Positions 17,247 to 25,833 of a DNA stretch of 64,000 nt are shown one piece after another (the stretch's first letter is position 1; each line of letters begins with the position of its first letter). The position numbers and the translations under genes are program-made. A model generated the notes under the pieces. That model did no database searches. It was not told the DNA's origin and worked only from the letters and a program-made list of their open reading frames with translations. The stretch lies in NCBI RefSeq assembly GCF_021379005.1, contig NZ_CP075171.1:4526001-4590000 (forward strand). The letters are read 5' to 3'. The stretch comes from Leptodesmis sichuanensis A121. GTDB taxonomy: Bacteria > Cyanobacteriota > Cyanobacteriia > Leptolyngbyales > Leptolyngbyaceae.

Positions 17247-19313
17247 TTAGCGACCGTTCGGCTGCTGAATAATGGTTTCGACCACCCGGCGCTTCGCCTT
17301 TGGATCAATCCCAATCAGCCGCACATACTCTCCGGCATGGTCATGCATAAACGCATTGAGAGCAGAGAGCACTTCTGAATCCCGTCCCGTTGGCAGCGAA
17401 CCACCACTTTGCCAGGAACTGGTCTTAAAGCGACGCTCATCGGCATACTCGGCTCCAATTCGATAGCCTTGAGCTAACAACTGACGGACTTGTTCAGCCA
17501 CAGCCCCACCGACAGCCCCATTACTACTTCCCTGTCCTGCTGCAGGTGGAGTATAGGGAGAGGAAGGAGCATTATAGGTTGTACCGGAGTAACTGCTTGC
17601 TGGAGCCGCAGTGCCACCCGACTTCCCATTGGGGCGGTGAACAATTACTTCTGCCACCCGACGTTTTGCTCTGGGATCCACACCGACCAGCCGTACATAG
17701 TCTCGATCGTGCTCTGCCACAAACGCTTGCACAGCCGCCATCACTTCCGCTTCCCGACGACCCGGAACCGTCATGGCACTCTGCCAGGAACTGGTCTTAA
17801 AACGCCGTTCATCGGCATATTCCAGGCTGATCTGACAACCCTGGGCCAGCAACTGACCCACCTGTTGCATCACATCCTGACCCACACCGCCGGCAGCGGC
17901 ACCAGACTGAGCCGGAGCTGCATATCCAGCAGCAGAACCGGGAGCCGCCGTTGCATAAGTGGAGCCATTGCTGGAAGCTGGAGAACCCTTACCGTTAGGA
18001 CGTTGCACAATCACTTCGGCAATCCGCCGTTTGGCTTTCGGATCAATCCCAATTAAGCGCACGTATTCCCCTGGGTGCTCTTTCAGACAGGCTTCAACTG
18101 CCGCCAGTACATCAGATTCGCGTGTGGCGTGGATAGGGGCACAGCTATGCCAGGAACTGGTTTGGAAGCGGCGTACATCTGCGTGTTCGGTGCCAATCCG
18201 TGCGCCCTGAGCAATTAACTGCCGTACCTGGGCAACTACCTCTGCACTCAATCCGCCCGATCCATAGCTGGAGGCACTGGAACCGCCATAGCTGGCCGTC
18301 GCTCTGGGAGATGCATAGCTGCTGGAACTATAGCCAGAGGTTTGAATCGCCTGACCGGGCTGATCGCCAGGACGTTGAATAATTGTTTCCAGAACTCGCC
18401 TCTTCGCTTTCGGGTCAATGCCAATCAGACGCACGTATTCGCCTGTGTGTTCTTTCAAACAGGCTTGCAATTGCGTCAGTACGTCTGACTCCCGCGTGGT
18501 TTGAATCGGGGCACAACTCTTCCAGGAACTGGTCTGGAAGCGGCGATCGTCCGCATGTTCCGTCCCAATTCGATAGCCCTGGGCTAACAGTTGCCGCACC
18601 TGGCTGACTACATCTGTATCCATACTCCCTTCCTTTGTCCGGCTTTCTGAACCGCTTTCACCTGTTAAATTCGTTACTGTCAACTCACTCAATGCCTCTG
18701 GAACCGATGGGGTGTAAGCCCTGCTTTCAGGTCGGTGGTATCCCGATCGCACGCTATCCTGAATGCCAGCAATATGAGCCGCAATCTGAATATCGGACTC
18801 CTGAACATCTGGCAGCCGATCGGCCTGCTGCTGATCGGTAATCATGGAACCAGACGGAATAAATTTACCGGGCGGAATTTCCACGTCTTGAATTAAGACA
18901 TGCATCATCACAATGCAATTGTGGCCAACCCGGGCATTAAAGACCGTAGACCGAAACCCAATAAAACAATTGTCCCCGATGTATACCGGCCCATGAATTA
19001 AGGCCATGTGGGTAATCGAGGTATTATCCCCAATCCACACCGAATAAGCCTGACCATCATCCCCAATGACCCGGCCCTGCTCCAACCCATGAATGACCAC
19101 CCCATCCTGAACTTTGGATTGGTTCCCAATATGAAAAGGATTTCCCTCATCGGCCCGGATCGACGTTCCCGGTGCAATCAGCACGTTGGCACCAATCCGC
19201 ACATCTCCGATCAGGTTGGAAAATGAGTGAATCGAAGCCGTTTCGTGAATTTTAGGTTCGGTCAGAGGTTTCGACCAAGGGATTGGAGGAGTCCCAGAAC
19301 TACGGACTGCCAT
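17247..19313 (-). CDS. ccmM: Carboxysome scaffold CcmM (gamma-CA domain plus four SSU-like modules)
   Basis: A 688-residue scaffold that condenses Rubisco in the beta-carboxysome. The ATG at 19313 is chosen because upstream codons overlap non-homologous sequence. Residues about 20-200 form the gamma-carbonic-anhydrase domain, with histidines in VVIHG and [10 protein letters not shown] that fit zinc ligands. Four Rubisco small-subunit-like modules follow at about 231-315, 358-441, 479-563 and 603-688, joined by Ser/Ala/Gly-rich linkers. Modules 1 and 2 each have a Cys pair 18 residues apart (Cys267/285, Cys391/409), matching the spacing of the redox disulfides in S. elongatus; module 3 has one Cys and module 4 none. 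No Cys follows the carbonic anhydrase core before module 1. An internal start at 18623 should give a short form. Confidence 0.95.
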   Translation of the reverse strand: MAVRSSGTPPIPWSKPLTEPKIHETASIHSFSNLIGDVRIGANVLIAPGTSIRADEGNPFHIGNQSKVQDGVVIHGLEQGRVIGDDGQAYSVWIGDNTSITHMALIHGPVYIGDNCFIGFRSTVFNARVGHNCIVMMHVLIQDVEIPPGKFIPSGSMITDQQQADRLPDVQESDIQIAAHIAGIQDSVRSGYHRPESRAYTPSVPEALSELTVTNLTGESGSESRTKEGSMDTDVVSQVRQLLAQGYRIGTEHADDRRFQTSSWKSCAPIQTTRESDVLTQLQACLKEHTGEYVRLIGIDPKAKRRVLETIIQRPGDQPGQAIQTSGYSSSSYASPRATASYGGSSASSYGSGGLSAEVVAQVRQLIAQGARIGTEHADVRRFQTSSWHSCAPIHATRESDVLAAVEACLKEHPGEYVRLIGIDPKAKRRIAEVIVQRPNGKGSPASSNGSTYATAAPGSAAGYAAPAQSGAAAGGVGQDVMQQVGQLLAQGCQISLEYADERRFKTSSWQSAMTVPGRREAEVMAAVQAFVAEHDRDYVRLVGVDPRAKRRVAEVIVHRPNGKSGGTAAPASSYSGTTYNAPSSPYTPPAAGQGSSNGAVGGAVAEQVRQLLAQGYRIGAEYADERRFKTSSWQSGGSLPTGRDSEVLSALNAFMHDHAGEYVRLIGIDPKAKRRVVETIIQQPNGR
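18619..18640 (-). promoter_or_regulatory. Internal ribosome site and ATG for short-form CcmM
   Basis: On the minus strand the sequence AAGGAAGGGAGT directly precedes an in-frame ATG at 18623 (Met231 of CcmM). Translation from it gives a 458-residue product holding only the four SSU-like modules, the counterpart of CcmM35 in S. elongatus. The Shine-Dalgarno match is strong. Short-form production from an internal start is established for CcmM; at this exact codon it is inferred. Confidence 0.75.
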
Positions 19314-19365
19314 ACGGTCAACTCTCCAAACTGAAAATGAAAGACTGGAACAGGGCGATCGGCAC

Positions 19366-19665
19366 TCACCACTGTTCCCGCTTGCTATATAAGAGACCAG
19401 TTTCAACGCTCACTGTGTCAATAATGGCAATCACAGCGGCATCAACGGGGCGTTGTTCACTGCCTGACACTTGGCGAGCAGCGCTGCCGTGGCTCACGAG
19501 AACCCACTCGCCAATTCCCGCTCCGACGTTATCGGCTGCGACCTCGTACCCTGGTAGAATCTCGCCATTATCATCCAATAGTTGTAAGACGAGGAACTTG
19601 ATTCCGCGAAGACTTGGCTCCTTTTGGGTACTGGTAACAGTGCCAAATACTCTGGCAATCTGCAT
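19366..19665 (-). CDS. ccmL: Carboxysome vertex protein CcmL
   Basis: A 99-residue pentameric vertex protein (EutN/CcmL, BMV fold) that caps the corners of the icosahedral shell. It has the N-terminal [20 protein letters not shown], the central [20 protein letters not shown] glycine-rich loop and [12 protein letters not shown]. The gene starts 6 bp after the ccmK stop, and ccmM begins 52 bp downstream, so the three are cotranscribed. Length and motifs are normal for the family. Confidence 0.95.
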   Translation of the reverse strand: MQIARVFGTVTSTQKEPSLRGIKFLVLQLLDDNGEILPGYEVAADNVGAGIGEWVLVSHGSAARQVSGSEQRPVDAAVIAIIDTVSVETGLLYSKREQW

Positions 19666-19671
19666 CAGGTC

Positions 19672-20013
19672 TTAGGGGCGGTTAAGAGGACGAATACCGC
19701 TGACGCTCTCCCGGAAGGGTTCTACTGCCTCGGTGTAGCGAATTGGCAGAACATACTCCAGGTTCTCGTGGGGACGCGCAATGATGTGAGTAGACAGTAC
19801 CTGGCCGCCGTTTACCCGCTTCACGTTCTCAATGCCAGCGGCTACAGAGGCTTGTACTTCTGATACATCCCCCCGCACGATCACTGTTACCCGTCCGCTG
19901 CCGATCTTTTCGTAGCCTACCAGCGTCACACGAGCGGCTTTCACCATCGCATCAGCGGCTTCTACGACAGCAGGGAAACCCAGAGTTTCAACCATTCCAA
20001 CTGCGATTGCCAT
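19672..20013 (-). CDS. ccmK1: Carboxysome shell hexamer protein CcmK (CcmK1-type)
   Basis: A 113-residue single-BMC protein forming shell hexamers. The ATG at 20013 ([14 protein letters not shown]) is preferred over a TTG two codons earlier. It shares nearly its whole length with the upstream ccmK copy, including [20 protein letters not shown], where KIGSG forms the central pore, and the [21 protein letters not shown] edge. The C-terminal tail ([15 protein letters not shown]) is about 11 residues longer than that of the paralogue. The gap to the upstream ccmK is 95 bp. Which copy is orthologous to CcmK1 or CcmK2 of model strains cannot be fixed by eye. Confidence 0.93.
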   Translation of the reverse strand: MAIAVGMVETLGFPAVVEAADAMVKAARVTLVGYEKIGSGRVTVIVRGDVSEVQASVAAGIENVKRVNGGQVLSTHIIARPHENLEYVLPIRYTEAVEPFRESVSGIRPLNRP

Positions 20014-20108
20014 TGTCAATTCTCCCTTCCAATGAAATTTAACAAACTAAAATTGTTGAACCAAACAACGTTAGAGTCTCTGAAGGAATTCCGGTGAATT
20101 CTTCAGTG

Positions 20109-20417
20109 CTAAGTGCGGAACTGGTCTACCGCCTCGGTATAGCGAATCGGCAGCACATACTCCAGGTTTTCGTGGGGACGCGCAATGATGTGGGTTGAGA
20201 TCACTTCCCCACCATTAACCCGCTTGGCAGATTCAATCCCAGCGGCGACAGAAGCCTGGACTTCCGACACATCACCCCGCACGATGACCGTCACCCGTCC
20301 GCTTCCAATTTTTTCGTACCCCACGAGAGTCACCCGAGCCGCTTTGACCATAGCGTCCGCCGCCTCAACAACGGCAGGAAACCCCCGCGTCTCAATCATT
20401 CCAACTGCGATCGGCAT
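20109..20417 (-). CDS. ccmK2: Carboxysome shell hexamer protein CcmK (CcmK2-type)
   Basis: A 102-residue BMC-domain shell protein, first gene of the minus-strand ccm series. It has [19 protein letters not shown], the KIGSG pore loop and the same edge residues as the following paralogue, ending in TEAVDQFRT. The two copies form a recent tandem duplication, and their products may assemble mixed hexamers. Upstream lies a 617-bp region shared with divergent ndhF4; a 9-bp-arm dyad is at 20511-20532. Confidence 0.94.
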   Translation of the reverse strand: MPIAVGMIETRGFPAVVEAADAMVKAARVTLVGYEKIGSGRVTVIVRGDVSEVQASVAAGIESAKRVNGGEVISTHIIARPHENLEYVLPIRYTEAVDQFRT

Positions 20418-21034
20418 TCTTGTCTCCTGATAAGTGAAACTAATCTTTTTGAGAAGGGCTGATTTTTTTGACGGGAACGCCCATCGTTTTAAGCCTTATC
20501 AAATCGTTCACTATGCTTAAGACTAAGCATAGAGGTGGGGCTATCACTTGAGCAATATAAAGACCAATGATAGTTGCAAATTTCAGGCATTAGTCAAACT
20601 TATTAAAAGCTGAAACCCAATACTTCAAAGCTTTGTGAAGCTCAGGTCCGACCTGTCTGAAGATTTATTCCCCACCGATAGTCAGGTGAAAATGGCCTAT
20701 GAATAGCTAGGCATCCTACGCTGAAGACCTTGCTACCTGGGCTTAAAGGTAAGGTCACGATCGCTGAATAGGATTTTCCCCCTCATCATCATAGGCTTTT
20801 TTCGATTAAAGTTAAAAAGATTCTTGCTTGACTATAAGTTACATTTATACAAACAAGTTAGAGTTTCTCTACGGAAGTTCGTGATTGTAAAAGCAGGCTT
20901 ATGATTGCCATTAAAAAAAACAACTTTGAGAATTCATTGGGTTTTCCTAAGATGACGATAGAGAAATTCTTTTAACTGGCCTCCGGGTTCAGGAACGATT
21001 TGAGATTTTACGCAGTGGTCTAAAGGCCGAGGTT
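20418..21034. promoter_or_regulatory. Divergent control region between ccm operon and ndhF4
   Basis: A 617-bp AT-rich region with no convincing ORF or tRNA. It must hold the promoters of ccmK2 (minus) and ndhF4 (plus). Visible elements are the dyad at 20511-20532, a small inverted repeat (CAGGT/ACCTG) near 20643-20655, and the string TTGACTATAAGTTAC near 20828 that could include promoter hexamers, though spacing is poor. The length suggests long leaders or several regulator sites. Confidence 0.6.
20511..20532. promoter_or_regulatory. Perfect 9-bp-arm dyad upstream of ccmK2
   Basis: Arms CTATGCTTA (20511-20519) and TAAGCATAG (20524-20532) are perfect complements around a 4-nt AGAC spacer. The element lies 94 bp upstream of the ccmK2 start codon. 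It may be an operator for a dimeric regulator or a hairpin in the ccm leader. No regulator is assigned. Confidence 0.55.
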
Positions 21035-22888
21035 ATGCCAATGCCCGAATTTTTTTTACAAACAAGTTGGTGGATTCCATGTTATGGGCTACTCGGCGCA
21101 CTGTTGTCGATGCCCTGGTCACTCGGCATAATTCGTCGCACAGGCTCTAGACCTGCGGCCTATCTCAATATCTTGATGACCGTTATCGCCCTGATCCACG
21201 GTGCGATCGCCTTCCAGTTCAGCCTCCACACAGAGCCGCAACCAATGGTACTGCACTGGTTTCACGCGGCTGACCTGGATCTCTCCTTCGCGATCGACAT
21301 TTCACCAATCAGTCTAGGAGCAGCAGAAGTGGTAGCTGGCTTGAGCGTTTTGGCTCAAGTGTTTGCCCTGGGCTACATGGAAAAAGACTGGGCCTTGGCG
21401 CGGTTCTTTTCCTTAATGGGATTTTTTGAGGGCGCAATGACGGGAATAGCATTGAGTGACTCGCTGTTTCTGTCCTATGCCCTCCTGGAAATGCTGACCC
21501 TATCCACCTACCTGCTGGTCGGTTTCTGGTATGCCCAACCGCTGGTGGTAACGGCTGCCCGTGATGCCTTTTTAACCAAACGGGTGGGGGATGTTTTACT
21601 GCTGATGGGGGTAGTGGCTTTGGCTAGTATGGCCGGCACGCTCAACTTTCCTGATCTCTATGAGTGGGCAGATGTGACGACGCTTTCTCCGATCGTCTCT
21701 GCCTTACTGGGGTTAGCACTGATTGCTGGGCCGATCGGGAAATGCGCGCAGTTCCCTCTCCATCTCTGGTTGGATGAAGCAATGGAAGGGCCAAACCCAG
21801 CTTCGATTTTACGAAATTCAGTGGTGGTGGCCTGCGGGGCTTACATTCTGATCAAACTTCAGCCCATTTTGATCCTGTCTCCAGTAGCGTCGATCGCTCT
21901 GGTTACCCTGGGAACGATGACAGCCATTGGTGCCTCTCTTGTTGCCCTGGCTCAAATTGATATCAAACGAGCCTTTTCCCACTCCACCAGTGCCTTTCTG
22001 GGACTGGTCTTTATTGCTGTAGGAATGCAATGGACAAACTTTGCGCTGCTGATGCTGTTTGCCCATGCGATCGCGAAAGCCCTGATCTTTATGAGTGTTG
22101 GCTCCATTATTGTCACTACCAGCACTCAGGATATTACCGAGATGGGTGGCTTGTGGACTCGCATGCCAGCTACAACGGCGGCTTATGTCGTGGGTTCAGC
22201 CGGATTGATTGGGTTATTCCCACTAGGCGGATTTTGGGCCTTTCGAGAAGGAATTAATGCTTTCTGGTACGACAATCCCTGGTTGGTGGCTGTGTTGCTC
22301 TTGGTGAATGGCTTGACAGCGATCAATATTGTGCGGGTCTTTCGACTGGTCTTTCTTGGCCCACGGCAACTGAAAACCCGCCGTGCTCCTGAAGTGATCT
22401 GGCTGATGGCTCTGCCCATGGTGTCTCTGACGATCGTGACTCTGCTGGTTCCCTTTATCCTGCAACGGCTGCAGATTCTGCCAGATTGGGTCTATCTGAA
22501 CCAAACGGCGATCGCCCTGATGATGCTCTCTGCCTTAATTGGCTGTGCCATTGGAGCCGCTTTGCCCCTCACGCGGGTCTGGTCGCGTCCGGTGCAAATG
22601 CCCTACAAACTGATTCAGGATCTGCTGGCCTACGACTTTTATGTAGAGCAACTGTATAAAGTGACCGTGATCTGGTTGGTGAATCTGATTTCTCAAGCCA
22701 GTGCCTGGTTCGATCGCTACATTGTGGATGGCGTGGTCAACTTTGTCGGTCTGGCTTCTATTTTCAGTGGCGAAACCTTGAAATACAGCATCTCTGGTCA
22801 GTCTCAAGCCTATCTGCTGACCATCCTGTTGGGAGTGAGTCTGTTGGGCATCTTCTTGACTTACCCCCTGTGGTATCCCCTGCTTTAA
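21035..22888 (+). CDS. ndhF4: NDH-1 subunit NdhF4-type (CO2 uptake complex)
   Basis: A 617-residue, proton-pumping antiporter-like subunit of the cyanobacterial NDH-1 complex (NuoL/NdhF family), in the thylakoid membrane. It has about 15 hydrophobic segments and the conserved core PIGKCAQFPLHLWLDEAMEGPNP, in which the lysine and Leu-Trp-Leu region line the proton path, followed by SIL, then a lateral helix near the C-terminus. Because it is followed by ndhD and a ChpX/Y protein, it belongs to a CO2-uptake form of NDH-1 rather than the respiratory form. F4 rather than F3 is chosen because of the ccm-adjacent position, the CupB-length partner and the lack of a cupS gene after cup; this is inference. 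The start ATG at 21035 has a second ATG two codons on. Confidence 0.88.
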   Translation: MPMPEFFLQTSWWIPCYGLLGALLSMPWSLGIIRRTGSRPAAYLNILMTVIALIHGAIAFQFSLHTEPQPMVLHWFHAADLDLSFAIDISPISLGAAEVVAGLSVLAQVFALGYMEKDWALARFFSLMGFFEGAMTGIALSDSLFLSYALLEMLTLSTYLLVGFWYAQPLVVTAARDAFLTKRVGDVLLLMGVVALASMAGTLNFPDLYEWADVTTLSPIVSALLGLALIAGPIGKCAQFPLHLWLDEAMEGPNPASILRNSVVVACGAYILIKLQPILILSPVASIALVTLGTMTAIGASLVALAQIDIKRAFSHSTSAFLGLVFIAVGMQWTNFALLMLFAHAIAKALIFMSVGSIIVTTSTQDITEMGGLWTRMPATTAAYVVGSAGLIGLFPLGGFWAFREGINAFWYDNPWLVAVLLLVNGLTAINIVRVFRLVFLGPRQLKTRRAPEVIWLMALPMVSLTIVTLLVPFILQRLQILPDWVYLNQTAIALMMLSALIGCAIGAALPLTRVWSRPVQMPYKLIQDLLAYDFYVEQLYKVTVIWLVNLISQASAWFDRYIVDGVVNFVGLASIFSGETLKYSISGQSQAYLLTILLGVSLLGIFLTYPLWYPLL

Positions 22889-22921
22889 AGGAACATCCCC
22901 TGATGCCAGATTTATTGCCTC

Positions 22922-22976
22922 TCTACCCTAATTCCTAATCCCCAATTCTCAACCCCTAATCCCCAATCCCCTACTC
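22922..22976. repeat. Heptanucleotide tandem repeat between ndhF4 and ndhD4
   Basis: Imperfect head-to-tail copies of a 7-nt unit (CCCCTAA / CCCCAAT / TCCTAAT variants) fill most of the gap before the ndhD4 ATG. This is the STRR class of short tandem repeats common in cyanobacterial intergenic DNA. Confidence 0.75.
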
Positions 22977-22982
22977 ATACCT

Positions 22983-24503
22983 ATGCTCAGTGCCCTCATT
23001 TGGTTTCCCATTATTGGAGCCGCGATCGTGGGATTCCTCCCACAAACGGCTCCGGCAAAAGCAGCCCGTTGGATTAGTCTCGTGATCTTGGGTGTGACCC
23101 TGATTTTATCGATCGTGGCCGGATTCCGGTTTGATGCCACCGATGCCACATCTCAGTTTCAGGAGGTGTTGCCCTGGATTGACTCCCTGGGACTCAACTA
23201 CCAGTTGGGAATGGATGGCCTGTCTTTACCACTTGTGATTCTCAATGGTCTGCTGTCCTGGATTGCGGTTTATAGTACGGAACCAACCATTCAGCGGCCT
23301 CGGCTGTACTACGTGCTGTTGCTGTTGCTAAATGCGGGCGTTGCGGGAGCATTTCTGGCGGAAAACCTGCTGCTGTTTTTCCTGTTCTATGAATTGGAAC
23401 TGATTCCCCTGTACTTTCTGATTGCTATCTGGGGAGGGGCGCGACGGGGTTATGCCGCAACCAAATTCCTGATTTACACAGCAGTTTCCGGCATCTTAAT
23501 TTTGGCGGCCTTTTTGGGAGTGGTCTGGCTCAGCGGAGCACCCAGTTTTGAATATGATGCCATTCATACCAACCTGCTCTCTACCACTGCCCAAGTCATT
23601 TTGTTGGCACTGCTGCTGATTGGGTTTGGCATTAAGATTCCGCTGGTGCCGCTCCATACCTGGTTACCGGATGCTCACGTTGAAGCTTCCACTCCTATTT
23701 CAGTGCTGCTGGCTGGTGTGCTATTGAAATTAGGGACCTATGGATTGCTGCGGTTTGGTTTAGGGCTGTTTCCAGAGGCATGGTCGTTGCTGGCACCTGG
23801 ATTGGCAGCTTGGGCTGTTGTGAGCGTCCTATATGGAGCGTTTACCGCGATCGCGCAAACCGATATGAAAAAGATGGTGGCCTATAGTTCGATCGGTCAC
23901 ATGGGATTTATTTTGCTGGCCGTCGCAGCCGCCACCCCCATTAGCATTCTGGGCACCGTCTTTCAGATGATCAGCCACGGCTTGATTTCCGCCATGTTGT
24001 TTTTGCTGGTAGGTGTGGTTTATCAGAAAACAGGCACACGAGACATTACGGTTCTGCGTGGCCTCTTGAACCCAGAACGGGGAATGCCGATCATTGGCAG
24101 TCTGATGGTCATCGGGGTGATGGCCAGTGCGGGAATTCCTGGCATGATGGGATTCATTTCAGAGTTTTTAATCTTCCGAGGTAGTTTTCCCGTCTTTCCC
24201 GTGCAAACCTTACTCTGCATGGTGGGAACTGGCTTGACCGCTGTGTACTTCTTACTGCTGGTCAACCGAACTTTCTTTGGCCGTTTGCCAGAGCAGTTTG
24301 CCAATCTCCCCAAAGTAGAGTGGTCAGATCGGGTTCCAGCTTTTGTCCTGGCAATGCTGATTGTGCTGCTAGGAGTGCAGCCCAACTGGATGGTGCAATG
24401 GAGCGAAACCACCACCACCGCGCTCCTGTCACCCAATTCTGCAGTGGCTACAGTTCCTTCACTGAATCTATCGGCTCCATCTCCCAATACTCATAATCCC
24501 TAA
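22983..24503 (+). CDS. ndhD4: NDH-1 subunit NdhD4-type (CO2 uptake complex)
   Basis: A 506-residue NuoM/NdhD-family membrane subunit with about 14 helices. It has the conserved YELELIPLYFLI (the Glu of the proton path), GIKIPLVPLHTWLPDAHVE, and the TDMKKMVAYSSIGHMGF segment with catalytic-path lysine. Together with NdhF4 and CupB it forms the distal arm of the constitutive CO2-hydrating NDH-1 complex. The last dozen residues (SAPSPNTHNP) are encoded by DNA resembling the heptamer repeats around, so the C-terminus may have drifted. cupB starts 41 bp downstream. Confidence 0.9.
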   Translation: MLSALIWFPIIGAAIVGFLPQTAPAKAARWISLVILGVTLILSIVAGFRFDATDATSQFQEVLPWIDSLGLNYQLGMDGLSLPLVILNGLLSWIAVYSTEPTIQRPRLYYVLLLLLNAGVAGAFLAENLLLFFLFYELELIPLYFLIAIWGGARRGYAATKFLIYTAVSGILILAAFLGVVWLSGAPSFEYDAIHTNLLSTTAQVILLALLLIGFGIKIPLVPLHTWLPDAHVEASTPISVLLAGVLLKLGTYGLLRFGLGLFPEAWSLLAPGLAAWAVVSVLYGAFTAIAQTDMKKMVAYSSIGHMGFILLAVAAATPISILGTVFQMISHGLISAMLFLLVGVVYQKTGTRDITVLRGLLNPERGMPIIGSLMVIGVMASAGIPGMMGFISEFLIFRGSFPVFPVQTLLCMVGTGLTAVYFLLLVNRTFFGRLPEQFANLPKVEWSDRVPAFVLAMLIVLLGVQPNWMVQWSETTTTALLSPNSAVATVPSLNLSAPSPNTHNP

Positions 24504-24544
24504 TCCTCCTTGCCATCTCGCTCACTCTGCCTTCTGGAACCCCT

Positions 24545-25702
24545 ATGAACATGACCCGCACCTCAACCTTACCGCCTTCTACCCATCCCTTAGCTGAGAT
24601 CATCGATCGCATTGAACAGGGAGGGGCGCTCCTGCCGGAATCCGATGAGAATGTGATGGAAGTGGTGGGCGTTTTGAAGAGCTACGGGGTAGTTCTGGAT
24701 GCCTACTGGCGCAATCTCCTCTTCATTGCCGATCGCCAGTTTCTGGTGCTGTTTCCGTTCTTTAAATACTTCAATGGTGAGGTTTCCCTCAGTAAGTTGT
24801 TGAAGCACTGGTGGCACGATCGCATCAACTATGAATTCTCTGAATATTGCATGAAGGCCATGTTCTATCACGGGGGAGGAAAGCTGGATGCTTATCTCGA
24901 TACCCCGGAGTTTGAGGAACGGGCACGGCAAGCGATCGCGGCCAAGTTATCCGGAAATTGGTTCATGCAGGGGCTAAACAAAGCATTTCCTGATTTTCTG
25001 GTAGAACAGGTGCGGCAACTGGCTTACTACAGTGTGCTGGGGCAGTTCTGGCGAGTCATGAGTCCGATGTTTTTAGACCTGTCCGATCGGTACGATCGGG
25101 GTGAAATTCAAACAATTCGCGATGTGGTAGACCACGTTCTGGCGGGATTGGTGGCGGCGGCGAATCAACCCATCACCTATGCGGTGAAGATTAAGGACAA
25201 AGAGTACACCATTATTCCTGAGTCTGCTGGACTTACATTCCTGATGGATGCGGCGGTTCCCTATGTAGAGGCTGTTTTTTTCCGTTCGTTTCCTTTTATG
25301 GGCACTGTGTCTTACAATGCCCAGGCCTATCAAATTTCTCATGATATCTCCCGCTTCACCTATGGAGCGTTGTATGCCGATCCGCTGCCCATCGGTGGGG
25401 CGGGGATTCCTCCCACTCTGCTGATGCAGGATATGCGTCACTTTCTGCCCGACTACTTGCACCAGTTCTATCAAAAAATCTCTTTAAGAGGAGAAGAAGA
25501 TTTACGCACTCGCATCTGTGTCAGTTTCCAAAAATCCATGTTTTGCGTTACGACGGCTGCCATGTTGGGCTTGATGCCTTATCCCTTGCAGACAAGTGAG
25601 TTGACCGAGCAACAAACGAACCGGAAATACCTGGAGTCCTGGATGGATCGATTTGTGGCATCGCGTCTACCTCATGTTCAGGTCTGTGAAGTCAAAGCCT
25701 AA
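24545..25702 (+). CDS. cupB: CO2 hydration protein CupB/ChpX-type
   Basis: A 385-residue member of the ChpX/ChpY (CupA/CupB) family, which sits on NDH-1 and is thought to convert CO2 to bicarbonate in a reaction driven by electron flow, a vectorial carbonic-anhydrase-like activity. The sequence is rich in conserved aromatics, e.g. FFKYFNGEVSLSKLLKHWWH, and has several His and Cys candidates for zinc binding. The length fits CupB better than the longer CupA, and no cupS follows. It is third in the ndhF4-ndhD4-cupB unit. A partner complex role is established for the family; B versus A is inference. Confidence 0.9.
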   Translation: MNMTRTSTLPPSTHPLAEIIDRIEQGGALLPESDENVMEVVGVLKSYGVVLDAYWRNLLFIADRQFLVLFPFFKYFNGEVSLSKLLKHWWHDRINYEFSEYCMKAMFYHGGGKLDAYLDTPEFEERARQAIAAKLSGNWFMQGLNKAFPDFLVEQVRQLAYYSVLGQFWRVMSPMFLDLSDRYDRGEIQTIRDVVDHVLAGLVAAANQPITYAVKIKDKEYTIIPESAGLTFLMDAAVPYVEAVFFRSFPFMGTVSYNAQAYQISHDISRFTYGALYADPLPIGGAGIPPTLLMQDMRHFLPDYLHQFYQKISLRGEEDLRTRICVSFQKSMFCVTTAAMLGLMPYPLQTSELTEQQTNRKYLESWMDRFVASRLPHVQVCEVKA

Positions 25703-25730
25703 GTATTTTTGAGGAAGCTGCACACAAAAT

Positions 25731-25758
25731 TCAGGTTGTTCTTCCTGATAAAACCTGA
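25731..25758 (+). terminator. Weak hairpin after cupB
   Basis: Inverted repeat TCAGGTT (25731-25737) and AACCTGA (25752-25758) with a 14-nt loop lies 28 bp after the cupB stop. There is no clear T-tract, so termination is uncertain. It may instead belong to the leader of the following kinase gene. Confidence 0.3.
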
Positions 25759-25833
25759 CTGGGATCGTCGATACTAAGGGGAATCACAGACAATATAAAT
25801 ATTGAAATATTGATATGACTCCATTCGACGAGC

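Noticed and set aside
17490-18056. 188-codon plus-strand ORF opposite ccmM
   Set aside because: It mirrors the SSU-like repeats of CcmM and has no recognisable motif.
19313-19406. Longer CcmM start at 19406
   Set aside because: The extra 31 residues overlap ccmL and are not CcmM-like; ATG at 19313 precedes the conserved region.
20418-21034. Possible tRNA or small RNA in the ccm/ndhF4 gap
   Set aside because: No tRNA arms or GTTCRANYC loop seen; only short hairpins.
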